From Actinoplanes lobatus (GTDB taxonomy: Bacteria; Actinomycetota; Actinomycetes; Mycobacteriales; Micromonosporaceae): a stretch of DNA of 64,000 nucleotides. The stretch lies in contig NZ_JACHNC010000001.1 of assembly GCF_014205215.1 (NCBI RefSeq), positions 2,113,001 to 2,177,000 on the forward strand. Direction: 5' to 3'. The position numbers were made by a program, and so were the translations under genes. This document shows, piece by piece, positions 39,259 to 47,113 of the stretch; within the stretch, counting starts at the first letter, position 1, and each line of letters opens with the position of its first letter. Under the pieces are notes generated by a model. It had not been told where the DNA came from and searched no databases. It worked only from the letters and a program-made list of their open reading frames with translations.

Positions 39259-40821
39259 ATGCGGGAGGACGTAGGCGAAGTGACTACTAGCCTGCATCGC
39301 CCATCTACCGACAACAGCAGCCGGAGCAAACCCGTGCGGTACGAAAGCTTCGAGTGGCAGGAACAGCCACCGAGCAACGGGGTGCCCCGCAACGTATGGA
39401 GCCGCACGAGCCGCCGACTGTCCCGTTGGCACCGGCCCTACACGCTGGTTCTGATCGTGCTCGACCTGCTCTCGGTCGTCGGCGCCAGCTACATCGCCAG
39501 CTTCCTCGAGAAGTCGCGGGCCGGCTTCTCGACCTCCGAGTCGTTCATCCTCTACGCCTACATCGTGCTGCCGCTCGGCTGGCTGCTGGTGCTCTGGACC
39601 AACGGCACCTACGACCGCCGTTACCTGGGCCTGGGCAGCGAGGAGTTCAAGCGCGTCGTCCGCGCGTCGGTCACTGTCGTGGCCTGCGTGTCGCTGCTGG
39701 CGTTCGCCACCAAGGCCGACCTGTCCCGCGGGACCGTCGCCACCGTGTCGCTGAGCGCCCTGCTTCTGATCCTCTTCTGCCGGGTGACGGCCCGGCAGTT
39801 CCTGCACTTCGCCCGGCGCAGCACCGGGCACGGCGCGCACCGGATGGTGCTGGTCGGCACGCTGCCCGAGGCGCTCGAGGTCTACACCGCGGTGACCCGC
39901 AGCCCGGCCGCCGGCCTCATCCCGGTCGCCATCCACCTCACCGACGGCTTCGCGGCCGCCCGCGGCATCGAGACGCCGGTCCCGGTCTACGCCGGACGGG
40001 ACGTGCTGTCCCTGGTCCGCGAGGTCGGCGCCGACACGATCGCGGTCTGCGGTTCGGCCAGCGCCGAGCCCGGCGAGCTGCGCCGCCTGGCCTGGCAGCT
40101 GGAGGGCACCGGCGTCGACCTGGTGGTCGCGCCGCAGCTCACCGACATCGCCGGGCCGCGTGTGCACATCCGCCCGATCGAGGGCCTGCCGCTGCTGCAC
40201 GTCGAGGAGCCGACACTCTCCGGCCCCGGCTGGCTGGTCAAGAACCTGATGGACCGGGTCGCGGCGGGTCTCGGCCTGCTGGCGATCAGCCCGATCCTGG
40301 GCTTCATCGCGCTCGGCATCCGCCTCTCCGACCCCGGGCCGGTCTTCTTCAGGCAGACCCGGGTCGGCCACGACGGCCGCACCTTCCGGGTGTGGAAGTT
40401 CCGGACCATGTACGTGGACGCCGAAGAGCGCAAGGCCACGCTGGACGAACTCAACGAGTCCGACGGCATGCTCTTCAAGATGAAGCAGGACCCCCGTATC
40501 TTCGCCTTCGGTGCGAAGCTGCGGGCCACCTCGATGGACGAGCTGCCCCAGCTGATCAACGTGCTCAAGGGTGAGATGTCCCTGGTCGGGCCGCGCCCGC
40601 TGCCCGCGGACGACGGCGACTACCTCGGCGACGTCCGCCGGCGCCTGCTGGTCCGCCCCGGCATGACCGGCCTGTGGCAGGTGAGCGGCCGCTCCGACCT
40701 GTCCTGGGACGAGGCGGTCCGGCTGGACCTCTACTACGTGGACAACTGGTCCCTCACCTACGACCTGAGCATCCTGTGGCGCACCATCTGGGTGGTCCTG
40801 AAGCGCAAGGGCGCCTATTAG
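39259..40821 (+). CDS. Exopolysaccharide initiating sugar transferase (WbaP/ExoY type)
   Basis: A 520-residue membrane protein. ATG 39259 is preceded by TAATCT eight bases away. GTG 39280, eleven bases after GGGAGG, is an alternative. Four transmembrane helices (about 60-175), a Rossmann-like CoA-binding-type domain (190-320), and one more helix lead to the bacterial sugar transferase domain with KNLMDRVAAGLGLLAISPIL, GPVFFRQTRVG, VWKFRTMYVDAEER, SMDELPQLINVLKGEMSLVGPRP-type catalytic stretch and GLWQVSGRSDLSW. It would attach the first sugar phosphate to undecaprenyl phosphate, starting an exopolysaccharide or cell-wall glycan. No other EPS genes are adjacent. Confidence 0.93.
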   Translation: MREDVGEVTTSLHRPSTDNSSRSKPVRYESFEWQEQPPSNGVPRNVWSRTSRRLSRWHRPYTLVLIVLDLLSVVGASYIASFLEKSRAGFSTSESFILYAYIVLPLGWLLVLWTNGTYDRRYLGLGSEEFKRVVRASVTVVACVSLLAFATKADLSRGTVATVSLSALLLILFCRVTARQFLHFARRSTGHGAHRMVLVGTLPEALEVYTAVTRSPAAGLIPVAIHLTDGFAAARGIETPVPVYAGRDVLSLVREVGADTIAVCGSASAEPGELRRLAWQLEGTGVDLVVAPQLTDIAGPRVHIRPIEGLPLLHVEEPTLSGPGWLVKNLMDRVAAGLGLLAISPILGFIALGIRLSDPGPVFFRQTRVGHDGRTFRVWKFRTMYVDAEERKATLDELNESDGMLFKMKQDPRIFAFGAKLRATSMDELPQLINVLKGEMSLVGPRPLPADDGDYLGDVRRRLLVRPGMTGLWQVSGRSDLSWDEAVRLDLYYVDNWSLTYDLSILWRTIWVVLKRKGAY

Positions 40822-40883
40822 TCCGGGCGCTTCGTCCTGGTCACGGTCGTTCGCCCACCCGGGGTCAGCGGGACCAGTGGGCC

Positions 40884-40932
40884 GTGCGGCGTCAAGCCGC
40901 CCGGCCCGGGTCGTGCGGCGTCAAGCCGCCCG
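40884..40932. repeat. Twin 20-bp direct repeats with internal hairpins
   Basis: GTGCGGCGTCAAGCCGCCCG occurs at 40884-40903 and 40913-40932. In each copy GCGGC and GCCGC pair around GTCAA. A related GTGCGGCG follows at 40974. They lie downstream of the sugar transferase gene and may serve as its terminator. Confidence 0.7.
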
Positions 40933-40938
40933 ACCAGG

Positions 40939-41014
40939 CTGGCCGCTGACGCGTCCATGACGCGAGCCGCGCCGTGCGGCGTGCGTGAGTGGTGGCGCTC
41001 CAAAACCCCGTGTC
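40939..41014 (+). repeat. Dispersed repeat, copy A
   Basis: Positions 40939-40968 (CTGGCCGCTGACGCGTCCAT, then GACGCGAGCC) are identical to the complement of 58459-58488, and similarity continues about 45 bases further (GCGTGAGTGGTGGCG against GCGTAAGTGGTTGCG). No coding sense. Copy B is 17.5 kb away in opposite orientation. Confidence 0.85.
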
Positions 41015-41097
41015 CGTCATGGAGGCCATGGTGCCACCGGGGTACGACACTTTTTCGGGGATGGCGCGGCGGGCGTCCAAGCGTCAGGATCTGTCCC

Positions 41098-42297
41098 GTG
41101 GCGGGTCAGATCGGAAGCGCGGTGGCGGTCGTCGCCGTGCTGGCCGCGCTCGCCGCCGCGGTGGTCGCCGTCCTGCGCCTGCGGGCCCGGCGGGGTATCG
41201 CCACCGCCATGCAGCGGGCCACCTACGACGTGCTGCACACCGCCTCTCTCGCCGCCGAACCACTGCGTGCCGGGCTTTCGACAGCATCCGCGGGGAAGGC
41301 GATCCGGCATCTGCGGGTGCTGGTCGGGGCGGTCGGGCTGGCGATCATCGACGGGGCGGACTGCCTGGCCTTCGACGGGCGGGGTGGACACCACACCGAA
41401 CAGTTCACGGCGGCGGCCCGGCGGGCCACGAGATCGCAGCGCTCCGTCGTACTCAATGGGTCTGATCTGGTTTGTGACCGGGTGGATTGTGTGGTTCGCG
41501 GTGCTGTGGTGGCGCCTCTGACCGGGCCCTCCGGTCAGGCGGACGCCGCGCTGGTCGCGGTGGCCGACGAGCCGCCGGCGCCGGGTCTGGTGCAGGCGAC
41601 GCTGGAGACCGCCAGGTGGGCCGGGTCGCAGGTCGCGCTGGCCGAGCTCGACTCGTCGCGGGAGCGGCTGGCGAGAGCCGAGGTGCGTGCGCTGCGCGCC
41701 CAGATCAGCCCGCATTTCATCTACAACGCGCTGACCGCGATCGCCTCGTTCGTGCGCACCGACCCGGAGCGGGCCCGGGAGCTGATCCTGGAGTTCGCCG
41801 AGTTCACGCGCTACTCGTTCCGGGCGCACGGTGAGTTCACGACGCTCGCCGAGGAGCTGCGCAGCATCGACCGCTATCTGACCATCGAGCGGGCCCGGTT
41901 CGGTGACCGGCTCCAGGTGCGGTTGCAGATCGCGCCCGAGGTGCTGCCGGTCGGTCTGCCGTTCCTGTGCCTGCAACCGCTGGTGGAGAACGCGGTCCGG
42001 CACGGTCTGTCCCGAAAGCCCGGCGTCGGTATGGTGAGCATCGAGGCGCGCGACGCGGGCGCCGAGTGCCACATCACGGTCGAGGACGACGGGGTCGGCA
42101 TGGATCCGGCGGTCTTCGGGCGGGACGGTTCGGAGAGCGAGGACGGGCAGCACGTCGGCCTGGTCAATGTGGACGAGCGGCTGCGTTCGGTGTTCGGTGA
42201 CCACAACGGCCTGATCGTGGAGACGGCCCCCGGAGCGGGTACGAAGGTGAGCATGCGGGTGCCGAAGTTCCATCCACAGGTCCGGACATCGACATGA
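41098..42297 (+). CDS. LytS-type sensor histidine kinase
   Basis: A 399-residue kinase from GTG 41098, AGGA upstream. One transmembrane helix (about 5-27), a GAF-like sensor region (60-190), then the His_kinase domain with the phosphorylated histidine in QISPHFIYNALTAIA, and the ATPase part with N-box LCLQPLVENAVRHGL and G-box VEDDGVGMD. These kinases pair with LytTR regulators, and such a gene follows 73 bases downstream. In Firmicutes and actinobacteria such pairs sense envelope state or small metabolites such as pyruvate. The signal here is not known. Confidence 0.92.
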   Translation: MAGQIGSAVAVVAVLAALAAAVVAVLRLRARRGIATAMQRATYDVLHTASLAAEPLRAGLSTASAGKAIRHLRVLVGAVGLAIIDGADCLAFDGRGGHHTEQFTAAARRATRSQRSVVLNGSDLVCDRVDCVVRGAVVAPLTGPSGQADAALVAVADEPPAPGLVQATLETARWAGSQVALAELDSSRERLARAEVRALRAQISPHFIYNALTAIASFVRTDPERARELILEFAEFTRYSFRAHGEFTTLAEELRSIDRYLTIERARFGDRLQVRLQIAPEVLPVGLPFLCLQPLVENAVRHGLSRKPGVGMVSIEARDAGAECHITVEDDGVGMDPAVFGRDGSESEDGQHVGLVNVDERLRSVFGDHNGLIVETAPGAGTKVSMRVPKFHPQVRTST

Positions 42298-42370
42298 GCG
42301 AGCTTGCGAGCGAATCATCAGGCTCAGTCTTGAACTCATGGCGGCGCCGGAGCGCAGCGGAGGTGACGGC

Positions 42371-43102
42371 ATGAGCCTTGTGGTGCTGGCCGTCGACGAC
42401 GAGCCCCCGGCGCTGGACGAGCTGGCGTACCTGCTGAACGCGGACGGCCGGGTGGCTCACGTGCACCGGGCCGGCGACGCCACCGAGGCGCTGCGGGTGC
42501 TGCGCGACACCGAGGTGGACGCGGTCTTCCTGGACATCCGGATGCCCGGCCTGGACGGCATGGAGCTGGCCCGGATCCTGCGGCGGTTCGCCCAGCCCCC
42601 GGCCATCGTGTTCGTGACGGCGTACGACGACGGCGCGGTGGACGCCTTCGACCTGGGTGTCACCGACTACGTGCGCAAACCGGTCCGGGCCGAGCGGCTC
42701 GGCGAGTCGCTGCGCCGGGTGGCCGGCCTGCGATCGGTGCCGCCGCCTCCACCGGACGAGCCGGCCATCCCGGTCGAGCTGGCCGGCACCACCCGGATGC
42801 TGCCGCGCTCGTCGGTGCGCTGGGTGGAGGCGCAGGGCGACTATGCCCGCCTGCACACCGGGGACGCCTCGCATCTGGTCCGGGTTTCGCTCGCCACTCT
42901 GGCCGAGCGCTGGGCGAACGCCGGTTTCGTCCGTATCCACCGCTCCTATCTGGTGCAGCTGCGCCTGGTCACCGAGCTGCGGTTGACCGGTTCCGGCTAT
43001 GTGGTGGCGGTGAACGGGGTGGAGTTGCCGGTCAGCCGACGGCACACCCGGGAGCTGAAGGACCGGTTGATCCGCGCTGCGAAGCACGACTGGACCCGTT
43101 AA
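42371..43102 (+). CDS. LytTR-family response regulator
   Basis: A 243-residue regulator from ATG 42371 with GGAGGTGA upstream. The receiver domain (1-120) has the acidic pair VDDEP, phospho-acceptor aspartate in DAVFLDIRMPGLDG, threonine in FVTAYDD and lysine in YVRKPV. The LytTR DNA-binding domain follows at about 140-240 (VRWVEAQGDYARLHTGD, then FVRIHRSYLVQL). It is the partner of the upstream kinase. LytTR proteins bind direct repeats about 21 bp apart. None was recognised here. Confidence 0.93.
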   Translation: MSLVVLAVDDEPPALDELAYLLNADGRVAHVHRAGDATEALRVLRDTEVDAVFLDIRMPGLDGMELARILRRFAQPPAIVFVTAYDDGAVDAFDLGVTDYVRKPVRAERLGESLRRVAGLRSVPPPPPDEPAIPVELAGTTRMLPRSSVRWVEAQGDYARLHTGDASHLVRVSLATLAERWANAGFVRIHRSYLVQLRLVTELRLTGSGYVVAVNGVELPVSRRHTRELKDRLIRAAKHDWTR

Positions 43103-43250
43103 TCCACACGGTTATCCACAGCCCCACAGCTTTCTCCACAGAGTTATCCACAGGCACCCGCGGTATCTCACCAATTCCTGCCAATCACTGTCCGGCCCTG
43201 GCCGCACCGGTGTTCCCGGCACAAAGATCCATCTCCACAGGTTGTTCACA
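43100..43250. promoter_or_regulatory. DnaA-box cluster
   Basis: Three perfect matches to TTRTNCACA in one orientation: TTATCCACA at 43112-43120 and 43144-43152, and TTGTTCACA at 43242-43250. Weaker copies: TAATCCACA 43100-43108, TTCTCCACA 43132-43140, ATCTCCACA 43231-43239. They fill the gap between two response-regulator genes. No dnaA or dnaN is nearby, so this is probably a DnaA-binding or titration site rather than the replication origin. Confidence 0.65.
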
Positions 43251-43360
43251 ACTCCACCGCCTGGTCTGCCCAGGTGGTCAATAAGCTGCTGGTCACCGGC
43301 CGGTGGGCCACGGGGGCGCACCGACCGGGACCAGGGCTATTGGGATGGGGTGGTGGCGGC

Positions 43361-44053
43361 GTGGAGACGGTCGAGCGACGGGTTCTCGTCGTGGAGGACG
43401 AGCGGGCGATCGCCGATGCCGTGGCCGCACGGCTGCGTGCCGAGGGCTTCCTGGTGCAGGTCGTGGGCGACGGGCCGAGTGCGGTCGCGGCGGCCCGGCA
43501 GACCCCGCCGGACGTGATCGTCCTGGACGTCATGCTGCCCGGCTTCGACGGCCTGGAGGTGTGCCGCCGGATCCAGGCGGAACGCCCGGTCCCGGTGCTG
43601 ATGCTGACCGCCCGCGGCGACGAGACGGATCTGCTCGTCGGGCTCGCGGTCGGCGCCGACGACTACATGGCCAAGCCGTTCTCGATGCGTGAGCTGGCGG
43701 CCCGGGTGCACGCCCTGCTGCGGCGGGCCGAGAAGGCACAGGTCGCCGCTCGTCCACAGCCCCCGACACTGCGGTTCGGCGACGTGGAGATCAACCAGGC
43801 GGAACGGCGGGTGCTGCGGGGCGGGGCCGAGGTGCATCTGACCCCGACCGAATTCGATCTGCTGGTGCATCTGGCCGGGCGGCCCCGTACGGTCCTGCCC
43901 CGGGAACGGCTCCTTGCCGAGGTGTGGGGCTGGGCGGACACTTCGGGTACGCGTACGGTCGACAGCCACATCAAGGGCCTCCGCCGGAAACTGGGCGCCG
44001 ATCTGATCCGCACCGTGCACGGGGTGGGGTACGCCCTGGAGGTGGACAAGTGA
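43361..44053 (+). CDS. OmpR/PhoB-family response regulator
   Basis: A 230-residue regulator from GTG 43361. Receiver domain: VVEDERAIADAV, phospho-acceptor in DVIVLDVMLPGFDG, MLTARGDETD, and ADDYMAKPFSMRELAARV. Winged-helix output domain from about 130: VHLTPTEFDLLVHLAGRP, then DSHIKGLRRKLG and TVHGVGYALEV. Its TGA overlaps the GTG of the kinase gene, so both are coupled. The upstream 170-base gap is crowded with DnaA boxes, which could influence its promoter. Confidence 0.94.
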   Translation: METVERRVLVVEDERAIADAVAARLRAEGFLVQVVGDGPSAVAAARQTPPDVIVLDVMLPGFDGLEVCRRIQAERPVPVLMLTARGDETDLLVGLAVGADDYMAKPFSMRELAARVHALLRRAEKAQVAARPQPPTLRFGDVEINQAERRVLRGGAEVHLTPTEFDLLVHLAGRPRTVLPRERLLAEVWGWADTSGTRTVDSHIKGLRRKLGADLIRTVHGVGYALEVDK

Positions 44054-45111
44054 TCACCCGCCTGATGGTGTTCGTCCACAACCTGGTGGCACCGGTCTTC
44101 GCGTACCTTCCCCGGCCGCTCGACCCGGTCCGGTCGATCAAGGCGAAGCTCTCCCTGGCCCTGGGGTTCGCCGGCGGCATCGGCCTGCTGGTGTTCCTGT
44201 GGAGCATCGACTTCTACCGGGTCGACGTGCTGTGGATCGCCATCGCGGCGGCGCTCGGCCTGGTCACCCTCCAGGTGATGGCGCACGGCGCGACGGTGCC
44301 GCTGCGCGAGATGACGGTGGCGGCCCGGGAGATGGCGCGCGGCGACTACACGCACCGGATCGAGACCCGGTCTCAGGACGAGGTGGGCGAACTGGCCACC
44401 GCGTTCAACCAGATGGCCGCCGACCTGGCCGCCGCGGACCGGCAGCGGCGTGAGCTGATCGCGAACGTCTCGCACGAGTTGCGTACGCCGATAACCGCGC
44501 TGCGGGGCCTGCTGGAGAACATCGTCGACGGGGTGGCCGAGGCCGAGCCGGAGACGATGAAGACCGCCCTGGCCCAGACCGAGCGGCTCAGTCGCCTGGT
44601 CGCCGATCTGCTGGACCTGTCCAGGCTGGACGCCGGGGTGGTGCCGATGGACCGCGATCTGATCGACGTGCCGGCCTTCCTCGGGGAGGTGGTCCGGGAG
44701 GCGACGGTGAACGCCGAGGGCACCGGCCACGACGTGCGCTTCGAGGTGTCCGCGCCCCGCCTGCTGATGCACGGCGACCGGGAGCGGCTGCACCAGGTCT
44801 TCGCGAACCTGCTGGACAACGCGGCCCGGCACAGCCCGCGCGGTGGGCTCGTGACGGTCCGCGCCGAGCGCCACGGCGATCACGTGGTGCTCGCCGTCAC
44901 CGATCAGGGTGACGGCATCCCGCCCGCGGAGCGTGAGCGGGTCTTCGAACGCTTCACCCGGGGCGAGCGGGCCACCGGCGGCGGCACCGGGCTCGGCCTG
45001 GCGATCGCCCGCTGGGTGGTGCAGCTGCACCGCGGCACGATCGCCGTCGTCGAGCCCGACGACCGGCACGGCTGCCACATCCAGATACGACTTCCGCTGC
45101 AAGCGCTCTGA
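44050..45111 (+). CDS. Membrane sensor histidine kinase (HAMP, HisKA)
   Basis: A 353-residue kinase from GTG 44050 (GTGA overlap). Two transmembrane helices (about 38-55 and 60-78) with hardly any extracellular loop, HAMP linker (80-130), phosphorylated histidine in LIANVSHELRTPITALRGLL, N-box FANLLDNAARHSPRGG, and G-boxes DQGDGIP and GGGTGLGLAI. The lack of an external sensor domain suggests it responds to membrane state or to a partner. The next gene, a multi-pass DUF4153/4173-like protein 12 bases downstream, may be that partner. Confidence 0.93.
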   Translation: MITRLMVFVHNLVAPVFAYLPRPLDPVRSIKAKLSLALGFAGGIGLLVFLWSIDFYRVDVLWIAIAAALGLVTLQVMAHGATVPLREMTVAAREMARGDYTHRIETRSQDEVGELATAFNQMAADLAAADRQRRELIANVSHELRTPITALRGLLENIVDGVAEAEPETMKTALAQTERLSRLVADLLDLSRLDAGVVPMDRDLIDVPAFLGEVVREATVNAEGTGHDVRFEVSAPRLLMHGDRERLHQVFANLLDNAARHSPRGGLVTVRAERHGDHVVLAVTDQGDGIPPAERERVFERFTRGERATGGGTGLGLAIARWVVQLHRGTIAVVEPDDRHGCHIQIRLPLQAL

Positions 45112-45123
45112 GGGGTGGAACAC

Positions 45124-46695
45124 ATGTCCACGGCCACGAACCAACCAATGACCGGACAATTGGGGCAACTCAACGGCCCGTGGCCGTCCTACACCCTGTT
45201 CGGCCGGCGCTGGGCCGGCCCCGGGCGCCCGGCCTCGACCGCCACCGTCGTGGCGATCCTCGCCGCCTCCGCCGTGGCCGCGCTCAGCGTCCCGCTGGAC
45301 CGGGCCGGCCTCGGCTGGTTCATCGCCGCCCTGGCCGGCACCGCGGCCCTGGTCGTGGCCCGGATCATCCGGGTTCCCGAGGCGATCCCGGCCGCGGTCC
45401 GGCGCGACATCGGCCACGGCTCGTGGGACCGCTGGTTCTGGGGTACGGCCACCGTGGCCCTGCTGGCGACCGGCACCTTCCGGGCGGCCGGCTGGCTGTT
45501 CACGCTCTGCCTGCTGACGGCGACGCTGACCGGCGCACTGGCGATCACCCACGGGCGGTCGCTGCGGTCGGTGGCGATGACCTACCTGCTGGCGCCGGTG
45601 GCCGCCACCCGCGGCGGCCTGTGGCTCCTGCGCGGTGCGACCCGGATGCGCGGCCAGGGCTCGGCGGGCGTCCCGATCCGCGTGCTGGCCACCACCGCGG
45701 TCTCGATCGCCCTGCTCGCCGTCTTCGGCGGGCTCTTCATCTCGGCCGACGCCGCGTTCGCCAGGGTCTTCGAGGCGGCGATCCCGGAGATCCGCCCGAT
45801 CACGATCTTCCGGTGGGCGTTCGTGGGCGGCGTCACGGCGGTCCTGCTGACCGCCGCCGCCTTCCTGCGCGCCGCCCCGCCGGCGACCGGCGACCTGGAC
45901 CGCACCGAGGGCCGCAAAGTGAACCGTCTGGAGTGGGCGGTGCCGCTCAGCCTCCTGGTACTGCTGTTCGCGGCGTTCGTGACGATCCAGCTGACCGTGC
46001 TGTTCGGCGGCAACCAGCACGTGGTGGAGACCGACGGCCTCACCTACGCCGAGTACGCCCGCAGCGGCTTCTGGCAGCTCTGCGTGGTGACCGCCCTGAC
46101 CCTCGTGGTGTTGGCCGGGGCGGCCCGATGGGCGCCGCGCACCGAGCGGACCGACCGGATCCTGCTGCGTGCGGTGCTCGGCGCCCTGGCCGCGCTCACC
46201 CTGGTCATCGTGGCCTCGGCGCTGCACCGGATGAACGTCTACACCGACACGTACGGGCTGACCCGGCTGCGCCTGCTGGTGGCCTGCTGCGAGGCGTGGT
46301 TCGGACTGGTCCTGGTGATGGTGCTGGTGGCCGGGATCCGGATCCGGGCGCCGTGGCTGCCCCGGGTCGCGATCGCCGCCGGTGTGCTCGCCCTGCTCGG
46401 CCTGTCGGTGGCCAACCCGGACGGCCTGATCGCCGAGAACCACGTGCAACGGTACGAGGAGACGCAGCGGATCGACCTGCCCTACCTGTCCGACCTGTCC
46501 CCGGACGCGGTACCGGCCCTCGCCGGGCTGGACAGCGAGGCGTACCGGTCCTGCCTGCTGATGGTGATCGGCGAGCGCACCCCCGAGGACGACTGGCGCG
46601 GCTGGAACCTGGCCCGGGAGACGGCCCGCGAGGTGATCGCCGAACACCCCGAGGACAGCCCCGCCTGGTGCTGGGACCAGGTGAACCGGTATTGA
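45124..46695 (+). CDS. DUF4153/DUF4173-like multi-pass membrane protein
   Basis: A 523-residue protein from ATG 45124. GTG 45115 is a possible earlier start. About eleven hydrophobic helices span residues 40-430, followed by a soluble C-terminal part of 90 residues (PEDDWRGWNLARETAREVIA). The central LFISADAAFARVFEAAIPEI and the ALHRMNVYTDTYGLTRLRL block are typical of the DUF4153/DUF4173 group, widespread in Gram-positive bacteria and of unknown function. It follows the kinase gene at 12 bases, so it is in the same operon as a two-component system. A transport or envelope-sensing role is a guess. Confidence 0.75.
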   Translation: MSTATNQPMTGQLGQLNGPWPSYTLFGRRWAGPGRPASTATVVAILAASAVAALSVPLDRAGLGWFIAALAGTAALVVARIIRVPEAIPAAVRRDIGHGSWDRWFWGTATVALLATGTFRAAGWLFTLCLLTATLTGALAITHGRSLRSVAMTYLLAPVAATRGGLWLLRGATRMRGQGSAGVPIRVLATTAVSIALLAVFGGLFISADAAFARVFEAAIPEIRPITIFRWAFVGGVTAVLLTAAAFLRAAPPATGDLDRTEGRKVNRLEWAVPLSLLVLLFAAFVTIQLTVLFGGNQHVVETDGLTYAEYARSGFWQLCVVTALTLVVLAGAARWAPRTERTDRILLRAVLGALAALTLVIVASALHRMNVYTDTYGLTRLRLLVACCEAWFGLVLVMVLVAGIRIRAPWLPRVAIAAGVLALLGLSVANPDGLIAENHVQRYEETQRIDLPYLSDLSPDAVPALAGLDSEAYRSCLLMVIGERTPEDDWRGWNLARETAREVIAEHPEDSPAWCWDQVNRY

Positions 46696-46719
46696 CAATC
46701 AGCGCGGGACGGACAGACT
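46692..46719 (+). promoter_or_regulatory. Leaderless promoter of the first DUF485-symporter operon
   Basis: TTGACA at 46692-46697, 16-base spacer, CAGACT at 46714-46719, then seven bases to ATG 46727. The -35 is a perfect housekeeping hexamer and overlaps the stop codon of the preceding gene. Confidence 0.55.
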
Positions 46720-46726
46720 GCCGAAC

Positions 46727-47113
46727 ATGGCCGTCGATCCGCCCCCGCACCCCCGTACCCGGGTGGTGCTGGCTGACGCCGCGCTCCGGCGCGGCGCGGC
46801 CGACCGGGCCGGCACCGACCTGACCGAGCAGACCCCGATCGGGGAGGCACTGGTCAAGGGCCTGATGCGGGCCCAGTTGGCGCTCGCGCTGCGGCTCGCC
46901 CTAGTGGTCGCGGCCGGCCTCGGGACACTGCCGCTGCTGTTCGCCGTGGCCCCGGCGGTGGGCGGTTTCAAGGTCTTCGGCGTACACCTGCCGTGGGTTC
47001 TGCTCGGGCTGCTGTCGTTCCCGTTCCTGGTCGGGGTGGGCGCCGCCTACGTCCGCTGGGCGGAGCGCAACGAGCAGGACTTCGCGGCGCTGATCCGCAG
47101 GCCGGAGCGGTGA
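46727..47113 (+). CDS. Small two-helix membrane protein, DUF485-like partner of a symporter
   Basis: A 128-residue protein from ATG 46727. A 45-residue soluble head is followed by two transmembrane helices (about 52-75 and 88-108) and a short tail. The position directly before a sodium:solute symporter, with GTGA overlap, is that of DUF485 proteins, which accompany acetate permease ActP. Sequence similarity to the second DUF485 gene at 50466 is weak, so the family call rests mainly on layout. Confidence 0.6.
   Translation: MAVDPPPHPRTRVVLADAALRRGAADRAGTDLTEQTPIGEALVKGLMRAQLALALRLALVVAAGLGTLPLLFAVAPAVGGFKVFGVHLPWVLLGLLSFPFLVGVGAAYVRWAERNEQDFAALIRRPER

Noticed and set aside
37021..40371. A 1116-codon open frame on the minus strand
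   Set aside because: Only the last 391 codons (from ATG 38196) are a real glycosyltransferase. The rest is antisense to the Fpg/Nei and sugar transferase genes and is rich in Arg, Gly and His, typical of shadow frames in high-GC DNA.
43100..43250. Chromosomal replication origin
   Set aside because: DnaA boxes are present but there is no dnaA, dnaN, rpmH or AT-rich unwinding region nearby, and only three boxes are perfect.
43663..46698. A 1011-codon minus-strand frame
   Set aside because: Antisense to the OmpR regulator, kinase and DUF4153/4173-like genes. Composition is Gln/Arg/His-rich with no domain.
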